This document shows positions 1 to 8,405 of a stretch of 64,000 nucleotides of DNA, piece after piece; within the stretch, counting starts at the first letter, position 1; each line of letters begins with the position of its first letter. The stretch is from Ochrobactrum vermis (GTDB taxonomy: Bacteria; Pseudomonadota; Alphaproteobacteria; Rhizobiales; Rhizobiaceae). The notes below the pieces were generated by a model, which searched no databases, was not told the DNA's origin, and was given only the letters and a program-made list of their open reading frames with translations. Location: contig NZ_PCOC01000002.1 of the NCBI RefSeq assembly GCF_002975205.1, positions 1,255,001 to 1,319,000 on the forward strand, read 5' to 3'. A program made the position numbers and the translations under genes.

Positions 1-2
1 CA

Positions 3-1007
3 CTGATGGCAGGCGATGTCCATTACTCGCATTTTCAGGGCATTCCGAAATTGCGCGAAGCGCTCGCGACCCGTTTGCGTGAAAAGAATGATATGGATGT
101 TTCGGCTTCCGATGTCGTCGTCACCAACGGGCTGACCCATGCGTCCTTTGCCGCTTTCATGGCACTGCTTGACCCGGGTGATGAGGCAATCCTGCTGGAA
201 CCTTATTACCCCCAACATATAGGCAAGATAGAGCTCGCTGGAGCCAAACCCGTTCTTGCGCCGTTGGATGCCAGCGACCGGTTTTCGATCAAGGCGGAAC
301 TGATCGAACCGAAGATCACAGCCCGCACGAAAATGATTGTTCTGATCAATCCGTGTAACCCGACGGGTCGGGTCTATAGTCGCGAGGAACTGGAAGTTCT
401 GGCGGATATCGCCCGTCGTCACGATCTTGTCGTGGTTTCGGACGAGGTTTACGAAGAGATACTGTTCGATGGCGCGCGCCATGTTTCAATCGCTTCGTTG
501 CCCGGTATGAAGGAGCGAACGATTTCAATGTTTGCTTTCACCAAGAGTTTCGCCATGGATGGCTGGCGGCTTGGCTACCTGACGGCACCCGCGCATCTGA
601 TCGAAGGCATCTTGAAGATCACGACCAACGACGTCACTCATGTGAACACATTCATCCAGGCGGGCGCGTTGGCGGCAGTCTCCGGCCCGGAGGAGATATT
701 GGCCGAACTGGTGACGGAAGACAAAGTGAAACGCGACATTGTCGTATCGCGATTAAACCAGATGTCTGGCGTCACATGCGACTGGCCAGAAGGCACGATT
801 TACGCGTTTCCCAAAATCGCCGCGCTGGGTCTCAAGTCTCAGGACATGGCCGAGCGTATCATGACAGAGGCAGGCGTTGTCGTAGAGGCGGGGAGCTTTT
901 ACGGAGCGTGCGGCGAAGGGCATCTGCGTGTCTGTTTCGGTTCGCAATCGCTTGCGCGTGTCAATGAGGCTATGGATCGTCTCCAGCGATTCTTTGGTTC
1001 CCTTTGA
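3..1007 (+). CDS. Class I/II PLP-dependent aminotransferase, 5' end outside window
   Basis: The reading frame is open to the left edge, so about 50-60 N-terminal residues are probably missing (family members are near 390 residues, 333 or so are visible here). Class I aminotransferase marks are present: the NPCNPTG loop, the SDEVYE segment with the PLP-nitrogen Asp, and the PLP lysine in FTKSFAMDGWRLGY. It should transfer the amino group of an amino acid to a 2-oxo acid in the cytoplasm. The substrate cannot be read from the sequence. The neighbouring amino-acid ABC genes, kynureninase-like gene and indolepyruvate oxidoreductase make an aromatic or kynurenine-type amino acid plausible, but this is inference. 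A 150-bp gap with a possible operator separates it from the next gene. Confidence 0.85.
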   Translation: MMAGDVHYSHFQGIPKLREALATRLREKNDMDVSASDVVVTNGLTHASFAAFMALLDPGDEAILLEPYYPQHIGKIELAGAKPVLAPLDASDRFSIKAELIEPKITARTKMIVLINPCNPTGRVYSREELEVLADIARRHDLVVVSDEVYEEILFDGARHVSIASLPGMKERTISMFAFTKSFAMDGWRLGYLTAPAHLIEGILKITTNDVTHVNTFIQAGALAAVSGPEEILAELVTEDKVKRDIVVSRLNQMSGVTCDWPEGTIYAFPKIAALGLKSQDMAERIMTEAGVVVEAGSFYGACGEGHLRVCFGSQSLARVNEAMDRLQRFFGSL

Positions 1008-1048
1008 GTGTAAGCGTGTTCGTGACGGTGCGGTTGCCCCACAATGCG

Positions 1049-1076
1049 ATTTTAGTTGAAACTTAAAATTCCATGT
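1049..1076. promoter_or_regulatory. Candidate operator containing CTTAAAAT
   Basis: The gap before the ABC binding-protein gene holds an AT-rich site, GTTGAAACTTAAAATTCCAT, with the core CTTAAAAT at 1062-1069. The same core in a similar AT-rich setting occurs before the 2-aminobenzoyl-CoA operon (13638-13645) and before the AraC regulator (34895-34902). No regulator can be assigned from sequence alone. Confidence 0.35.
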
Positions 1077-1157
1077 GATCAAATAATCAAATAGGTCGGC
1101 ACTGGTAGGGTTAGAGACTTCTACCGAAAAGAAACGACCCATAGAGGGAATAACAAT

Positions 1158-1955
1158 ATGATGATCTGTCGTCGTACTTTTCTGGCTATGGCAGGCCTTG
1201 CGAGCGCCCTTGCCATGACATCTGCGTCGCTGGCTGCCGATGCGCTCAATATTGGTGCTTATCCCAGCAATCCTCCTTTCGAGCTGAAAAATGCCGATGG
1301 GACATTCGAAGGCTTCGAAATCGATATGGCGACCGAGGCAGCAAAACGGGCTGGTCTGGAGCCGGAAATTGCCGATTACGGGTTTCAGGCCCTGTTCGCT
1401 GCAACCACTTCACGACGTATCGACGTGGCGGTTTCATCCATAACAATCACGCCGGAACGCCTGAAATCGCAGTCCTTTACCCAGCCTTATTACGATTCCG
1501 ACATCGGGGTCGCCACCAAGGCGGATAGTGCCATTACGGGACTGGCCGATCTGAAAGGCAAGACCGTTGGTGCCCTTTCTGGCTCTACCGGCGAGAAATG
1601 GGTCAAGGAAAACAAGGAGGCCAAAGGCTTCGCCGATATCAAGGGCTATAACTCGCAACAGGATCTGTTTCTCGATCTGGGTGCAGGCCGTATCGATGCG
1701 GTCATTTCTGACATACCCGGCATGGAGCATCTCTTTCTCAAGATGAAGGGGTATGCCGTGAAAGACCGGATCCAGACCGGCGAACAATATGGTCTGATGA
1801 TGGCGAAAGACCATCCGTTGCTCGGCAAGCTCAACGACGCAATCACCGCCATGAAGCAGGACGGTACCACAGCGGCTATTCACAAAAAGTGGTTCGGGAC
1901 GGACCCTGCAGCCAATTCATCGACGGTTACCGTCGTACCGATCCCGCAGCCATAA
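1158..1955 (+). CDS. Polar amino-acid ABC transporter substrate-binding protein
   Basis: A 265-residue periplasmic binding protein of the family-3 (HisJ/GlnH-type) class. The first 27 residues form a signal peptide with an Arg pair and an Ala-rich hydrophobic core. The mature protein has the typical NPPFE start, the GFEIDMA segment and the later GLADLKGKTVG segment. It would capture an amino acid or opine-like ligand and hand it to the permease encoded next. The start at 1158 follows AGAGGGAA at good spacing; a second in-frame ATG follows directly. A 9-bp-stem hairpin lies between this gene and the permease gene. No ATPase gene accompanies the pair in the window. Confidence 0.88.
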   Translation: MMICRRTFLAMAGLASALAMTSASLAADALNIGAYPSNPPFELKNADGTFEGFEIDMATEAAKRAGLEPEIADYGFQALFAATTSRRIDVAVSSITITPERLKSQSFTQPYYDSDIGVATKADSAITGLADLKGKTVGALSGSTGEKWVKENKEAKGFADIKGYNSQQDLFLDLGAGRIDAVISDIPGMEHLFLKMKGYAVKDRIQTGEQYGLMMAKDHPLLGKLNDAITAMKQDGTTAAIHKKWFGTDPAANSSTVTVVPIPQP

Positions 1956-1974
1956 TCTTTTGACGTTGGTGACA

Positions 1975-2004
1975 GATGGGCCGCATTTGCAGGATCGGCC
2001 CATC
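1975..2004 (+). other. Intercistronic hairpin after binding-protein gene
   Basis: GATGGGCCG (1975-1983) and CGGCCCATC (1996-2004) form a perfect 9-bp stem with a 12-nt loop. There is no T run after it, so it is more likely an mRNA-stabilising or partial-termination hairpin that keeps binding-protein transcript above permease transcript than a full terminator. Confidence 0.5.
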
Positions 2005-2070
2005 TTCGACCGTTGCTTGTGAAACTGACCGGTCGTGCGCTCCCGGGATTTGCCTGCGAAGGACGCCAAT

Positions 2071-2745
2071 ATGACATTCGCCGAAACCTTCCTGAACGCC
2101 GATGTTCTCGCTTCGAGCCTGCCGGCGCTCGGACGCGGCCTGCTCAATACGTTTCTTATCGGTATCGCCAGCATTTTCTTTGGAGTTCTGTCGGGCTTGC
2201 TGATCAGTATTGTCCGTATCTATGGACCGAAACTGCTGCGTTATCTCGCGATTGCCTATATTGACGTATTCCGCGCCATGCCGGTTCTGGTCGTGCTGAT
2301 CCTGATCTATTATGCACTGCCATTCATCGGGATACGCCTTTCCGCCTGGACCTCCGCTATCCTGTCTTTTTCCATGGTTATGGCGGCATATTCGGCGGAA
2401 GTGTTCCGGTCCGGCATTGAAAGTGTGCCGCGCGGCCAGTTCGAAGCCGCTTCGGCCCTCGGGATTCCATTCCCGATTACTCTGTGGAAAGTGGTTTTGC
2501 CACAGGCAATCCGTATCATCATTCCGCCGACTACCAGCAATTGCGTTTCCATGTTCAAGGACACCGCCCTGGCGTCTACCGTGGCTCTGCCTGAGCTTTT
2601 GAAGGAAGCGCAAGACGCACAGGCACTTTATGCCAACCCAACGCCGTTGATTGGCGCGGCGCTTATCTATCTCATCCTCCTGTTGCCGCTGGTGCGCCTT
2701 GTGGCGCTTCTTGAGGCGCGCTTCAAAAAGGAGAAAGTCCGATAG
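2071..2745 (+). CDS. Amino-acid ABC transporter permease (HisM/GlnP type)
   Basis: A 224-residue inner-membrane permease with about five hydrophobic segments and a clear EAA loop (SVPRGQFEAASALGIP) that contacts the ATPase. I start it at the ATG at 2071, which has AAGGA seven bases upstream; a longer GTG start at 2035 has no good ribosome-binding site. It follows the binding-protein gene and precedes the kynureninase-like gene in the same direction. Only one permease is present, which suggests a homodimer. The ATPase partner is not in the window and may lie upstream of the left edge or be shared. Confidence 0.87.
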   Translation: MTFAETFLNADVLASSLPALGRGLLNTFLIGIASIFFGVLSGLLISIVRIYGPKLLRYLAIAYIDVFRAMPVLVVLILIYYALPFIGIRLSAWTSAILSFSMVMAAYSAEVFRSGIESVPRGQFEAASALGIPFPITLWKVVLPQAIRIIIPPTTSNCVSMFKDTALASTVALPELLKEAQDAQALYANPTPLIGAALIYLILLLPLVRLVALLEARFKKEKVR

Positions 2746-2799
2746 ATCCAATTCCGGTTTCATCGGCGGCATCGGCAACAGCAATATGGCGGACAGAAC

Positions 2800-3918
2800 A
2801 TGAGCGGTTATTTTCTCTATCACTCGATAGGTACCTTTCCGGGTAAAGCGGAAAAAGTGAAAACGGCACTCGACCGTTACTCGGATATATGGTCGGCAGA
2901 AAATGACGCTCAGTGGCCGGCAATGCTGGCGGAGCGCGGACATTTCATCCGAAGCTGGGAGAAGCTGATTGATGCTCCTGCCGGATCCATGACGACTGCG
3001 GAGAATGTGACGCTCGCCCTTTACAATCTGATCGGTGCGCTGCCTGAGGAATTATTACGCGGACGCCGAATTCTGGCTGCGGCTGATTGCTTTCCTAGTC
3101 TGCATTTTCTGCTGGCCGGGTTGCAGGCTCGGTTTGGGTTTACGCTTGAAACCGTACCCATGCGACCGGGCGAGAGTTTTGTACGTGACGAGGATTTCGT
3201 CGATGCCTGGGGCAGCGATGTGGCGATTGCGTTGATAACATGGGTGTCGTCTACCACATCGAAGCGTGCCGACCTGGACCTGATCAGTAATCACGGCAGG
3301 CAACAGGGTACGATCATCGTTGCTGATGTCACCCAGGGCGTCGGCATTCGTCCCTTTTCCGCAGGAGAGATTGATGTCGTGGTGGGATCGTCTCTCAAAT
3401 GGCTTTGTGGAAGTTCGGGAGCAGGGGTAATCTATGTGCGTCCGGGGTTGCTGGCTACATGCAAGCCGGAATTGCGTGGCTGGTTTAGTCAACCCAATCC
3501 GTTTTCATGGGATCTCGATAGGTTTGCTTATGCCGACGATGCGCGGCGCTTCGATCATGGGACGCCTGCCGTGCTGGCGGCTATAGCCTCGCAACCCGGC
3601 CTTGATTTCGTTTCCGCGACGGGTGTCGACGTGCTGGCCCGGCACAACGAACGGTTGACCGGTATGATTGTGGATCGGGTGGCTGCCAACCCTGCGCTGA
3701 CACTGGTCTCTCCGGAAAAGTCTGAAGAACGCGGCGGCAGCGTAATGGCACAGGCGGTATCCGCTGAAAAGGCATCGGCGATAGTGACCGCACTGAAGGC
3801 AGACAGTTTTTACTGCGATTGCCGCAGTCGGATTCTGCGGTTTTCGCCCGGCTCGGTGACCTCTCTGGCTGAAACGGAAGCCTTGTGCGATGCGCTGGAC
3901 AGCCTGACCATAGGTTAA
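2800..3918 (+). CDS. Kynureninase-like class V PLP enzyme
   Basis: A 372-residue fold-type I PLP enzyme. Visible landmarks are YHSIGTFPG at the N terminus, Asp176 in ADVTQGVG (PLP ring nitrogen), the PLP lysine Lys200 in GSSLKWLCG, and a later RGWFSQPNPF...FDHGTPAVLA region that resembles the GWFGH...GTP region of kynureninases. Kynureninase splits kynurenine into anthranilate and alanine, which would feed the anthranilate operons of this window. However, the DVTQG segment is closer to general class V aminotransferases than to the DLAHS of true kynureninases, so another beta-elimination or transamination activity is possible. It is probably co-transcribed with the ABC genes before it. Confidence 0.6.
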   Translation: MSGYFLYHSIGTFPGKAEKVKTALDRYSDIWSAENDAQWPAMLAERGHFIRSWEKLIDAPAGSMTTAENVTLALYNLIGALPEELLRGRRILAAADCFPSLHFLLAGLQARFGFTLETVPMRPGESFVRDEDFVDAWGSDVAIALITWVSSTTSKRADLDLISNHGRQQGTIIVADVTQGVGIRPFSAGEIDVVVGSSLKWLCGSSGAGVIYVRPGLLATCKPELRGWFSQPNPFSWDLDRFAYADDARRFDHGTPAVLAAIASQPGLDFVSATGVDVLARHNERLTGMIVDRVAANPALTLVSPEKSEERGGSVMAQAVSAEKASAIVTALKADSFYCDCRSRILRFSPGSVTSLAETEALCDALDSLTIG

Positions 3919-4037
3919 GCCTTCTGGTTATATGTCGATTTCTGCCCCATCCTGTTGTTTTCACCGTATTTATGCGACACCCGGTGATCTTATCGGGCTG
4001 TAAAATGCTATAACCGAGGAACACGGAGACAAGGGAT

Positions 4038-4730
4038 TTGAAGCAAATGATCGGTGAAACCCGTCTGTCGAAAGTATCATCGCGCGTAACTGTACAGGAC
4101 GGTGTCTACGAACAGCTTCGCCAAGCTTTGATGTGGGGCTCGTTCGAGCCGTCGCAGGCGGTGACGATCGCTTCGCTTGCCGCAGAGTTCGGCACGAGCC
4201 ATATGCCTGTACGCGAGGCGTTGCGACGGCTCGCAGCGGAAAACGGACTGGAAATTGCCCGCAACGGATCGGCACGTGTTCCCGATATATCACGGGCGCG
4301 GCTGGATGATATTTGTCGGGTCCGCGTTGCCCTCGAAGGGCTCGCCACCGAACTTGCTACGCCACGGATGAAGACCGCCGATATTGACCGCTGTCTGACA
4401 CTCGCCCAAGAGCACGAAGCTCTCGGTCAAGAAGGCAAGATTTATGAGATGTTGCGCAAGAACCAGGAATTTCATTTCACGATCTACGAATTATCGGGAT
4501 CGGAAACATTACCTCAGATGATTGAAACTCTGTGGCTGCGGCTCGGACCCTATATGCGTCTTCTTTCCAACCATGTTCGCCAACAAGTGGATAAGGGGAT
4601 TATCCATCCGTATTCAGCCTATCATTACGAAATGCTGGATGCCATTCGTGCCGGCGACGCGAAAAAGGCGGGTAGCCTGATGGTCCAGGACATCGAAGCG
4701 ACGCAGCGGCTTTTGCAGAAACTCTGTTAG
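4038..4730 (+). CDS. GntR-family regulator, FadR/FCD type
   Basis: A 230-residue regulator with an N-terminal winged helix (about residues 15-75, with PVREALRRLA as the recognition region) and a C-terminal all-helical FCD ligand domain that contains the ELATPRM...HEAL and FHFTIYELSGSETL segments. Such proteins usually repress a nearby transport or catabolic operon and respond to an organic or amino acid. It lies 119 bp after the kynureninase-like gene on the same strand and probably controls that operon. The start is uncertain: TTG at 4038 has GGAG nine bases upstream, while the ATG at 4047 is further from it. Confidence 0.85.
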   Translation: MKQMIGETRLSKVSSRVTVQDGVYEQLRQALMWGSFEPSQAVTIASLAAEFGTSHMPVREALRRLAAENGLEIARNGSARVPDISRARLDDICRVRVALEGLATELATPRMKTADIDRCLTLAQEHEALGQEGKIYEMLRKNQEFHFTIYELSGSETLPQMIETLWLRLGPYMRLLSNHVRQQVDKGIIHPYSAYHYEMLDAIRAGDAKKAGSLMVQDIEATQRLLQKLC

Positions 4731-4747
4731 GCGCGCAGGAAACTGTG

Positions 4748-4772
4748 GATCTGCCGTTTCAAACGGCAGATC
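4748..4772. terminator. Bidirectional terminator-like hairpin
   Basis: GATCTGCCGTTT and AAACGGCAGATC form a perfect 12-bp inverted repeat around a single C, between the convergent ends of the GntR gene and the thiolase gene. The A/T-rich centre leaves a small loop of about seven bases and no long T run follows. Its place between convergent genes supports shared termination. Confidence 0.6.
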
Positions 4773-4785
4773 GTTGCCATGGGCG

Positions 4786-5991
4786 CTAAACCCTTTCGAG
4801 CGCAATGGCGATGCCTTGTCCTACGCCGATGCACATCGTGGCGAGAGCAAAGCGACCACCGCCGAGTTTCAGTTCCAGCGCTGCTGTGCCGGTGATGCGC
4901 GCTCCGGACATGCCGAGCGGATGTCCGAGAGCAATGGCACCGCCATTCGGATTGACGCGGACGTCGTCATCGGCAACCCCAAGAAGGCGCAACGTGGCCA
5001 ATCCCTGGCTGGCAAAGGCTTCATTCAGTTCGATTATGTCGAACTGCTCCTGCCTCATTCCCAGCCGTGTCATCAGTTTCTGGCTTGCTGGGGCTGGGCC
5101 GATACCCATGATGCGTGGAGGAACGCCAGCCGTCGCGCCACCCAGAACCCGAGCAACAGGCGTGAGGCCGAATTTGCGGGCAGCCGCTTCCGAAGCGATG
5201 ATGAGTGCCGCAGCTCCATCATTGACGCCTGACGCATTGCCAGCCGTAACCGTTGCGCCTTCCAGCCGGTTGATTGGCTTCAGTTTGGCCAGCGCATCAA
5301 GGGTGGTTTCGCGTGGATGTTCGTCAGCACTGACGATCACGGGATCACCCTTGCGCTGAGGGATGGAAACGGGTGTGATTTCCTGCGCCAGCCGACCATT
5401 GCTTTGTGCCGTCGCGGCCTTCTTCTGGCTGCGCAAGGCAAATTCATCCTGATCGGCGCGCGTGACTGCATAATCGACAGCCACATGGTCCCCGGTCTCC
5501 GGCATGGAGTCGATGCCGTATTGGGCTTTCATTACTGGATTGACGAAGCGCCAGCCAATTGTCGTATCGTGGATTTCTGCACGGCGCGAGAACGGGCTGT
5601 CTGCTTTAGGTAAAACAAAGGGCGCACGGCTCATGCTTTCCACGCCACCCGCAATCATAAGCTCTGCTTCGCCTGCACGAATGGCGCGCGCCGCAGCGAG
5701 CACGGCGTCCATCCCGGAACCGCAAAGCCTGTTGATCGTCGTACCGGTGGCGGTAACGGGAAAACCGGCAAGCAGTGCCGCCATACGCGCAACATTGCGA
5801 TTATCTTCCCCTGCCTGATTGGCGCAGCCGAAAATCACGTCCTCTATCGCTTCGCAATCCAGCGCAGGATTGCGCTCGACAAGTGCCTTGAGCGGAATAG
5901 CGGCAAGATCGTCCGTGCGGACGCTGGACAAAGCCCCGCCGAAACGCCCTATGGGTGTGCGGATATAGTCGCAGATGAAAGCTTCGCTCAT
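4786..5991 (-). CDS. 3-oxoadipyl-CoA-type thiolase
   Basis: A 401-residue thiolase II. The nucleophilic Cys90 sits in NRLCGSG, the general-base His357 in ALGHPLG and the second Cys387 in TMCIGVG. The MPETGDHVA segment and overall length match the PcaF/PaaJ 3-oxoadipyl-CoA thiolases, which split 3-oxoadipyl-CoA into succinyl-CoA and acetyl-CoA. As the last gene of the anthranilate-CoA operon it would do the final carbon-carbon cleavage of the opened ring. Its ATG overlaps the stop of the preceding gene (ATGA), which implies translational coupling. The exact acyl-CoA substrate in this pathway is inferred. Confidence 0.88.
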   Translation of the reverse strand: MSEAFICDYIRTPIGRFGGALSSVRTDDLAAIPLKALVERNPALDCEAIEDVIFGCANQAGEDNRNVARMAALLAGFPVTATGTTINRLCGSGMDAVLAAARAIRAGEAELMIAGGVESMSRAPFVLPKADSPFSRRAEIHDTTIGWRFVNPVMKAQYGIDSMPETGDHVAVDYAVTRADQDEFALRSQKKAATAQSNGRLAQEITPVSIPQRKGDPVIVSADEHPRETTLDALAKLKPINRLEGATVTAGNASGVNDGAAALIIASEAAARKFGLTPVARVLGGATAGVPPRIMGIGPAPASQKLMTRLGMRQEQFDIIELNEAFASQGLATLRLLGVADDDVRVNPNGGAIALGHPLGMSGARITGTAALELKLGGGRFALATMCIGVGQGIAIALERV

Positions 5992-7967
5992 CGGGTTTCT
6001 CCAGTCTGACGTGTCGCGAACATCGGGCCACCCTTGATTGACGGGAAGCCGTAGCCATTGACGAGAACGAGATCGATGTCGTCGGAATGGCGCGCAATGC
6101 CTTCTTCAAGCAGGGCTTGCCCTTCTTGCGCCATGGCGGCGAGCAGGCGCTGCATGATCGCGTCGTCGCTGAAATTGCGAGGAACAATGGCGTTGCGCGC
6201 ACGGTAATCATCGATCAGCGCGTGCACGTCCGGGTCGCTGGCGCGAACACCATCCGCATAGCGATACCAGCCGAGGCCAGTCTTGCGTCCAAAACGCCCG
6301 GCTTCGCATAATTTGTCGGCAACATCGAAATAGGGAAGCTTTGGATCGCGGCTTGCCGCCGCTCTCTTGCGCCGCGCCCAGGCAATTTCCAGCCCGGCCA
6401 TGTCGTAAACCGCGAAGAGCCCCATCGGAAAGCCATAGGCTTCCATGGCGCGATCGATATCTTCGGGATAAGCGCCCTCGGCCAGCATTTTCTCGGCTTC
6501 CGTGCGGTAGGCCGAAAACATACGGTTGCCGATGAAGCCTTCGCAGACACCGGTGACGATGGGCAGCTTCTTGATCTTGCGGGCAAAGGCGATGCCGGTT
6601 GCAAGCGTCTCGTCGGACGTTTCCGCGCACCGCACGACTTCCAGGAGCCGCATGATATTGGCTGGCGAGAAGAAATGCAGTCCCAGCACCCGGTCGGTGC
6701 GGTTAGTGACGGCGGCCAGCTCATCCGGATTGAGATAGCTCGTATTGGTTGCCAGAATGGTTGCCGCAGGCAGCAAGGCGTCGAGCTCGCGAAACAGCGA
6801 TGCCTTGACGGTGAAATCATCGAAGACGGCTTCGATGACCAAATCGGCATCGGCAAGCGCTGTCATCTCGGCGCTGACGGAGAGCTTCGCGCGTTGGGCG
6901 TCAGCGGCCTCAGCGGAAAGCCTGCCGGTATCGACAGCCTTCTGGATCATATCGCTGATCCGCGCATGGCCCTTGGCGGCTGCGTCTGCCGTCGTTTCAT
7001 AGCCGATGACGTTGTAACCAGCGGCAAGACAGGCAACGGCAATGCCCGATCCCATCAGGCCGGTTCCGGCAATGCCGATAGTGGAAAGCGCCAGAGGCTT
7101 TGCCTCCATGCCGTCCACTTTTCCAGCGGCACGTTCGGCAAAAAACAGGTGCCGTAAGGCGGCGGCCTCTTCGCTCTCACGCAGGCGAATGAAGGTTGCG
7201 CGTTCTTCGGCCAGACCTTCGGCAATAGAGACCGTTGTCGAAAGCTGCACCAGTCGCGCCGCTTCGCCGGGGGCGGTCGCCCCACGCGCTTTCTTCAGTA
7301 TCTTGGCTTTGGCCTGTTCAAAGGCGGTGGCATCCGGTGCGGTAACAGGCAAATCGCCGGTCCGGCGCAAAGGCTTGCCGACCAGCGTATTGGCAAGCGC
7401 CATGGCATCGGCCACGAGATCGCCGCTCGATATCTGGTCTATCAGGGCCAGTTGCTGCGCTTCTTCGGGGGCAATCTGGCGTCCCGTGGCGATCATGTCG
7501 AGAGCGGCAAATAGCCCGATCAACCGAGGCAGGCGCTGTGTGCCGCCTGCACCGGGCACGATCCCAAGCTTGACTTCCGGCAGGGCAAAAGAGGCGCTGG
7601 TCGAAGCGATGCGGGCGTGAGCGGCAAGTGCAACCTCAAGCCCGCCGCCCAAAGCGGGGCCGTTGATCGCGGCCACCACGGGTTTGTCGGCGCTTTCGAT
7701 GATCGTGATCACGTCCGGCAATGTCGGTTCGACCGGCGGCTTGCCGAATTCGCGAATGTCCGCCCCGCCGATGAAGATCTTGCCCGCACCGCTCAGCACA
7801 GTCGCGCGGATCGCCGCTTCTGCGGAAGCATGGTGAATGGCTGCGGCAAAACCTTTGCGCACCTCGGCGGAGGTGGCATTGACCGGCGGGTTGTCGACCG
7901 TGACGACAAGAATGCCATCGACAACCGTGCCTGTCACAGCGGGGGAGAATTCGCGTCTATCGGCCAT
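5988..7967 (-). CDS. Enoyl-CoA hydratase / 3-hydroxyacyl-CoA dehydrogenase fusion
   Basis: A 659-residue two-domain beta-oxidation enzyme. The N-terminal crotonase domain (about residues 1-190) shows GGADIREFG and ALGGGLEVALAAHARIA. The C-terminal 3-hydroxyacyl-CoA dehydrogenase starts with the NAD-binding GIAGTGLMGSGIA near residue 290, followed by HFFSPA and two C-terminal dehydrogenase repeats. It would hydrate a ring-opened enoyl-CoA and oxidise the 3-hydroxy product for the thiolase. I use the ATG at 7967; a longer frame begins at 7994 inside the RidA-like gene. It lies between the RidA-like and thiolase genes in one operon. Confidence 0.9.
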   Translation of the reverse strand: MADRREFSPAVTGTVVDGILVVTVDNPPVNATSAEVRKGFAAAIHHASAEAAIRATVLSGAGKIFIGGADIREFGKPPVEPTLPDVITIIESADKPVVAAINGPALGGGLEVALAAHARIASTSASFALPEVKLGIVPGAGGTQRLPRLIGLFAALDMIATGRQIAPEEAQQLALIDQISSGDLVADAMALANTLVGKPLRRTGDLPVTAPDATAFEQAKAKILKKARGATAPGEAARLVQLSTTVSIAEGLAEERATFIRLRESEEAAALRHLFFAERAAGKVDGMEAKPLALSTIGIAGTGLMGSGIAVACLAAGYNVIGYETTADAAAKGHARISDMIQKAVDTGRLSAEAADAQRAKLSVSAEMTALADADLVIEAVFDDFTVKASLFRELDALLPAATILATNTSYLNPDELAAVTNRTDRVLGLHFFSPANIMRLLEVVRCAETSDETLATGIAFARKIKKLPIVTGVCEGFIGNRMFSAYRTEAEKMLAEGAYPEDIDRAMEAYGFPMGLFAVYDMAGLEIAWARRKRAAASRDPKLPYFDVADKLCEAGRFGRKTGLGWYRYADGVRASDPDVHALIDDYRARNAIVPRNFSDDAIMQRLLAAMAQEGQALLEEGIARHSDDIDLVLVNGYGFPSIKGGPMFATRQTGETR

Positions 7968-7974
7968 GGCGGTC

Positions 7975-8370
7975 TCAGTCCGGTATAACGGCAAAAGCCT
8001 GTATTTCGATCTTGGCCCGGTCTTCGACCAGCGCGACGACCTGCACCGCCGCCATTGCGGGGAAGTGCTTGCCGATCACATCGCGATAGGCGCGGCCGAT
8101 GCCTTTCAGATTGGCGTTATATTCAGCCTTGTCGGTGAAATACCAGGTCATGGAGGCGATGTGTTCCGGCCCGCCGCCAGCTTCCGCCAGAATGGCGACG
8201 ATGTTCTTCAATGTCTGCTCGGTCTGCTCGACGAAATCGTCGGTCTCGAACTGTTGCTGTTCGTTCCAGCCGATCTGGCCGCCGATGTAGACGGTGCGCC
8301 CACGCGCTTCAACGCCATTGGCATATCCGATGGGGCGGGCCCAGCCTTGCGGCTGAAGTGTCTTATGCAT
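7975..8370 (-). CDS. RidA/YjgF-family protein lacking the substrate arginine
   Basis: A 131-residue RidA-fold protein, a family of trimeric enzymes that hydrolyse reactive enamines or imines to ketones and ammonia. GGQIGWNE and the C-terminal KIEIQAFAV strand are recognisable. The Arg that binds the substrate carboxylate in archetypal RidA (Arg105 of the E. coli protein, in PARSCVEV) is Met106 here (FPAMAAVQV). RidA-like proteins accompany 2-aminobenzoyl-CoA gene clusters, and the product of that monooxygenase/reductase is a cyclic enamine. Removal of its amino group is therefore the likely job. The missing Arg fits a thioester substrate without a free carboxylate (inference). Confidence 0.85.
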   Translation of the reverse strand: MHKTLQPQGWARPIGYANGVEARGRTVYIGGQIGWNEQQQFETDDFVEQTEQTLKNIVAILAEAGGGPEHIASMTWYFTDKAEYNANLKGIGRAYRDVIGKHFPAMAAVQVVALVEDRAKIEIQAFAVIPD

Positions 8371-8405
8371 GTTGTGTCTCCAGAAAATACGTGCGGTGAA
8401 AGGCG

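Noticed and set aside
1927..2943. 338-codon open frame on the minus strand
   Set aside because: Antisense to the ABC permease gene; highly charged, low-complexity translation without motifs.
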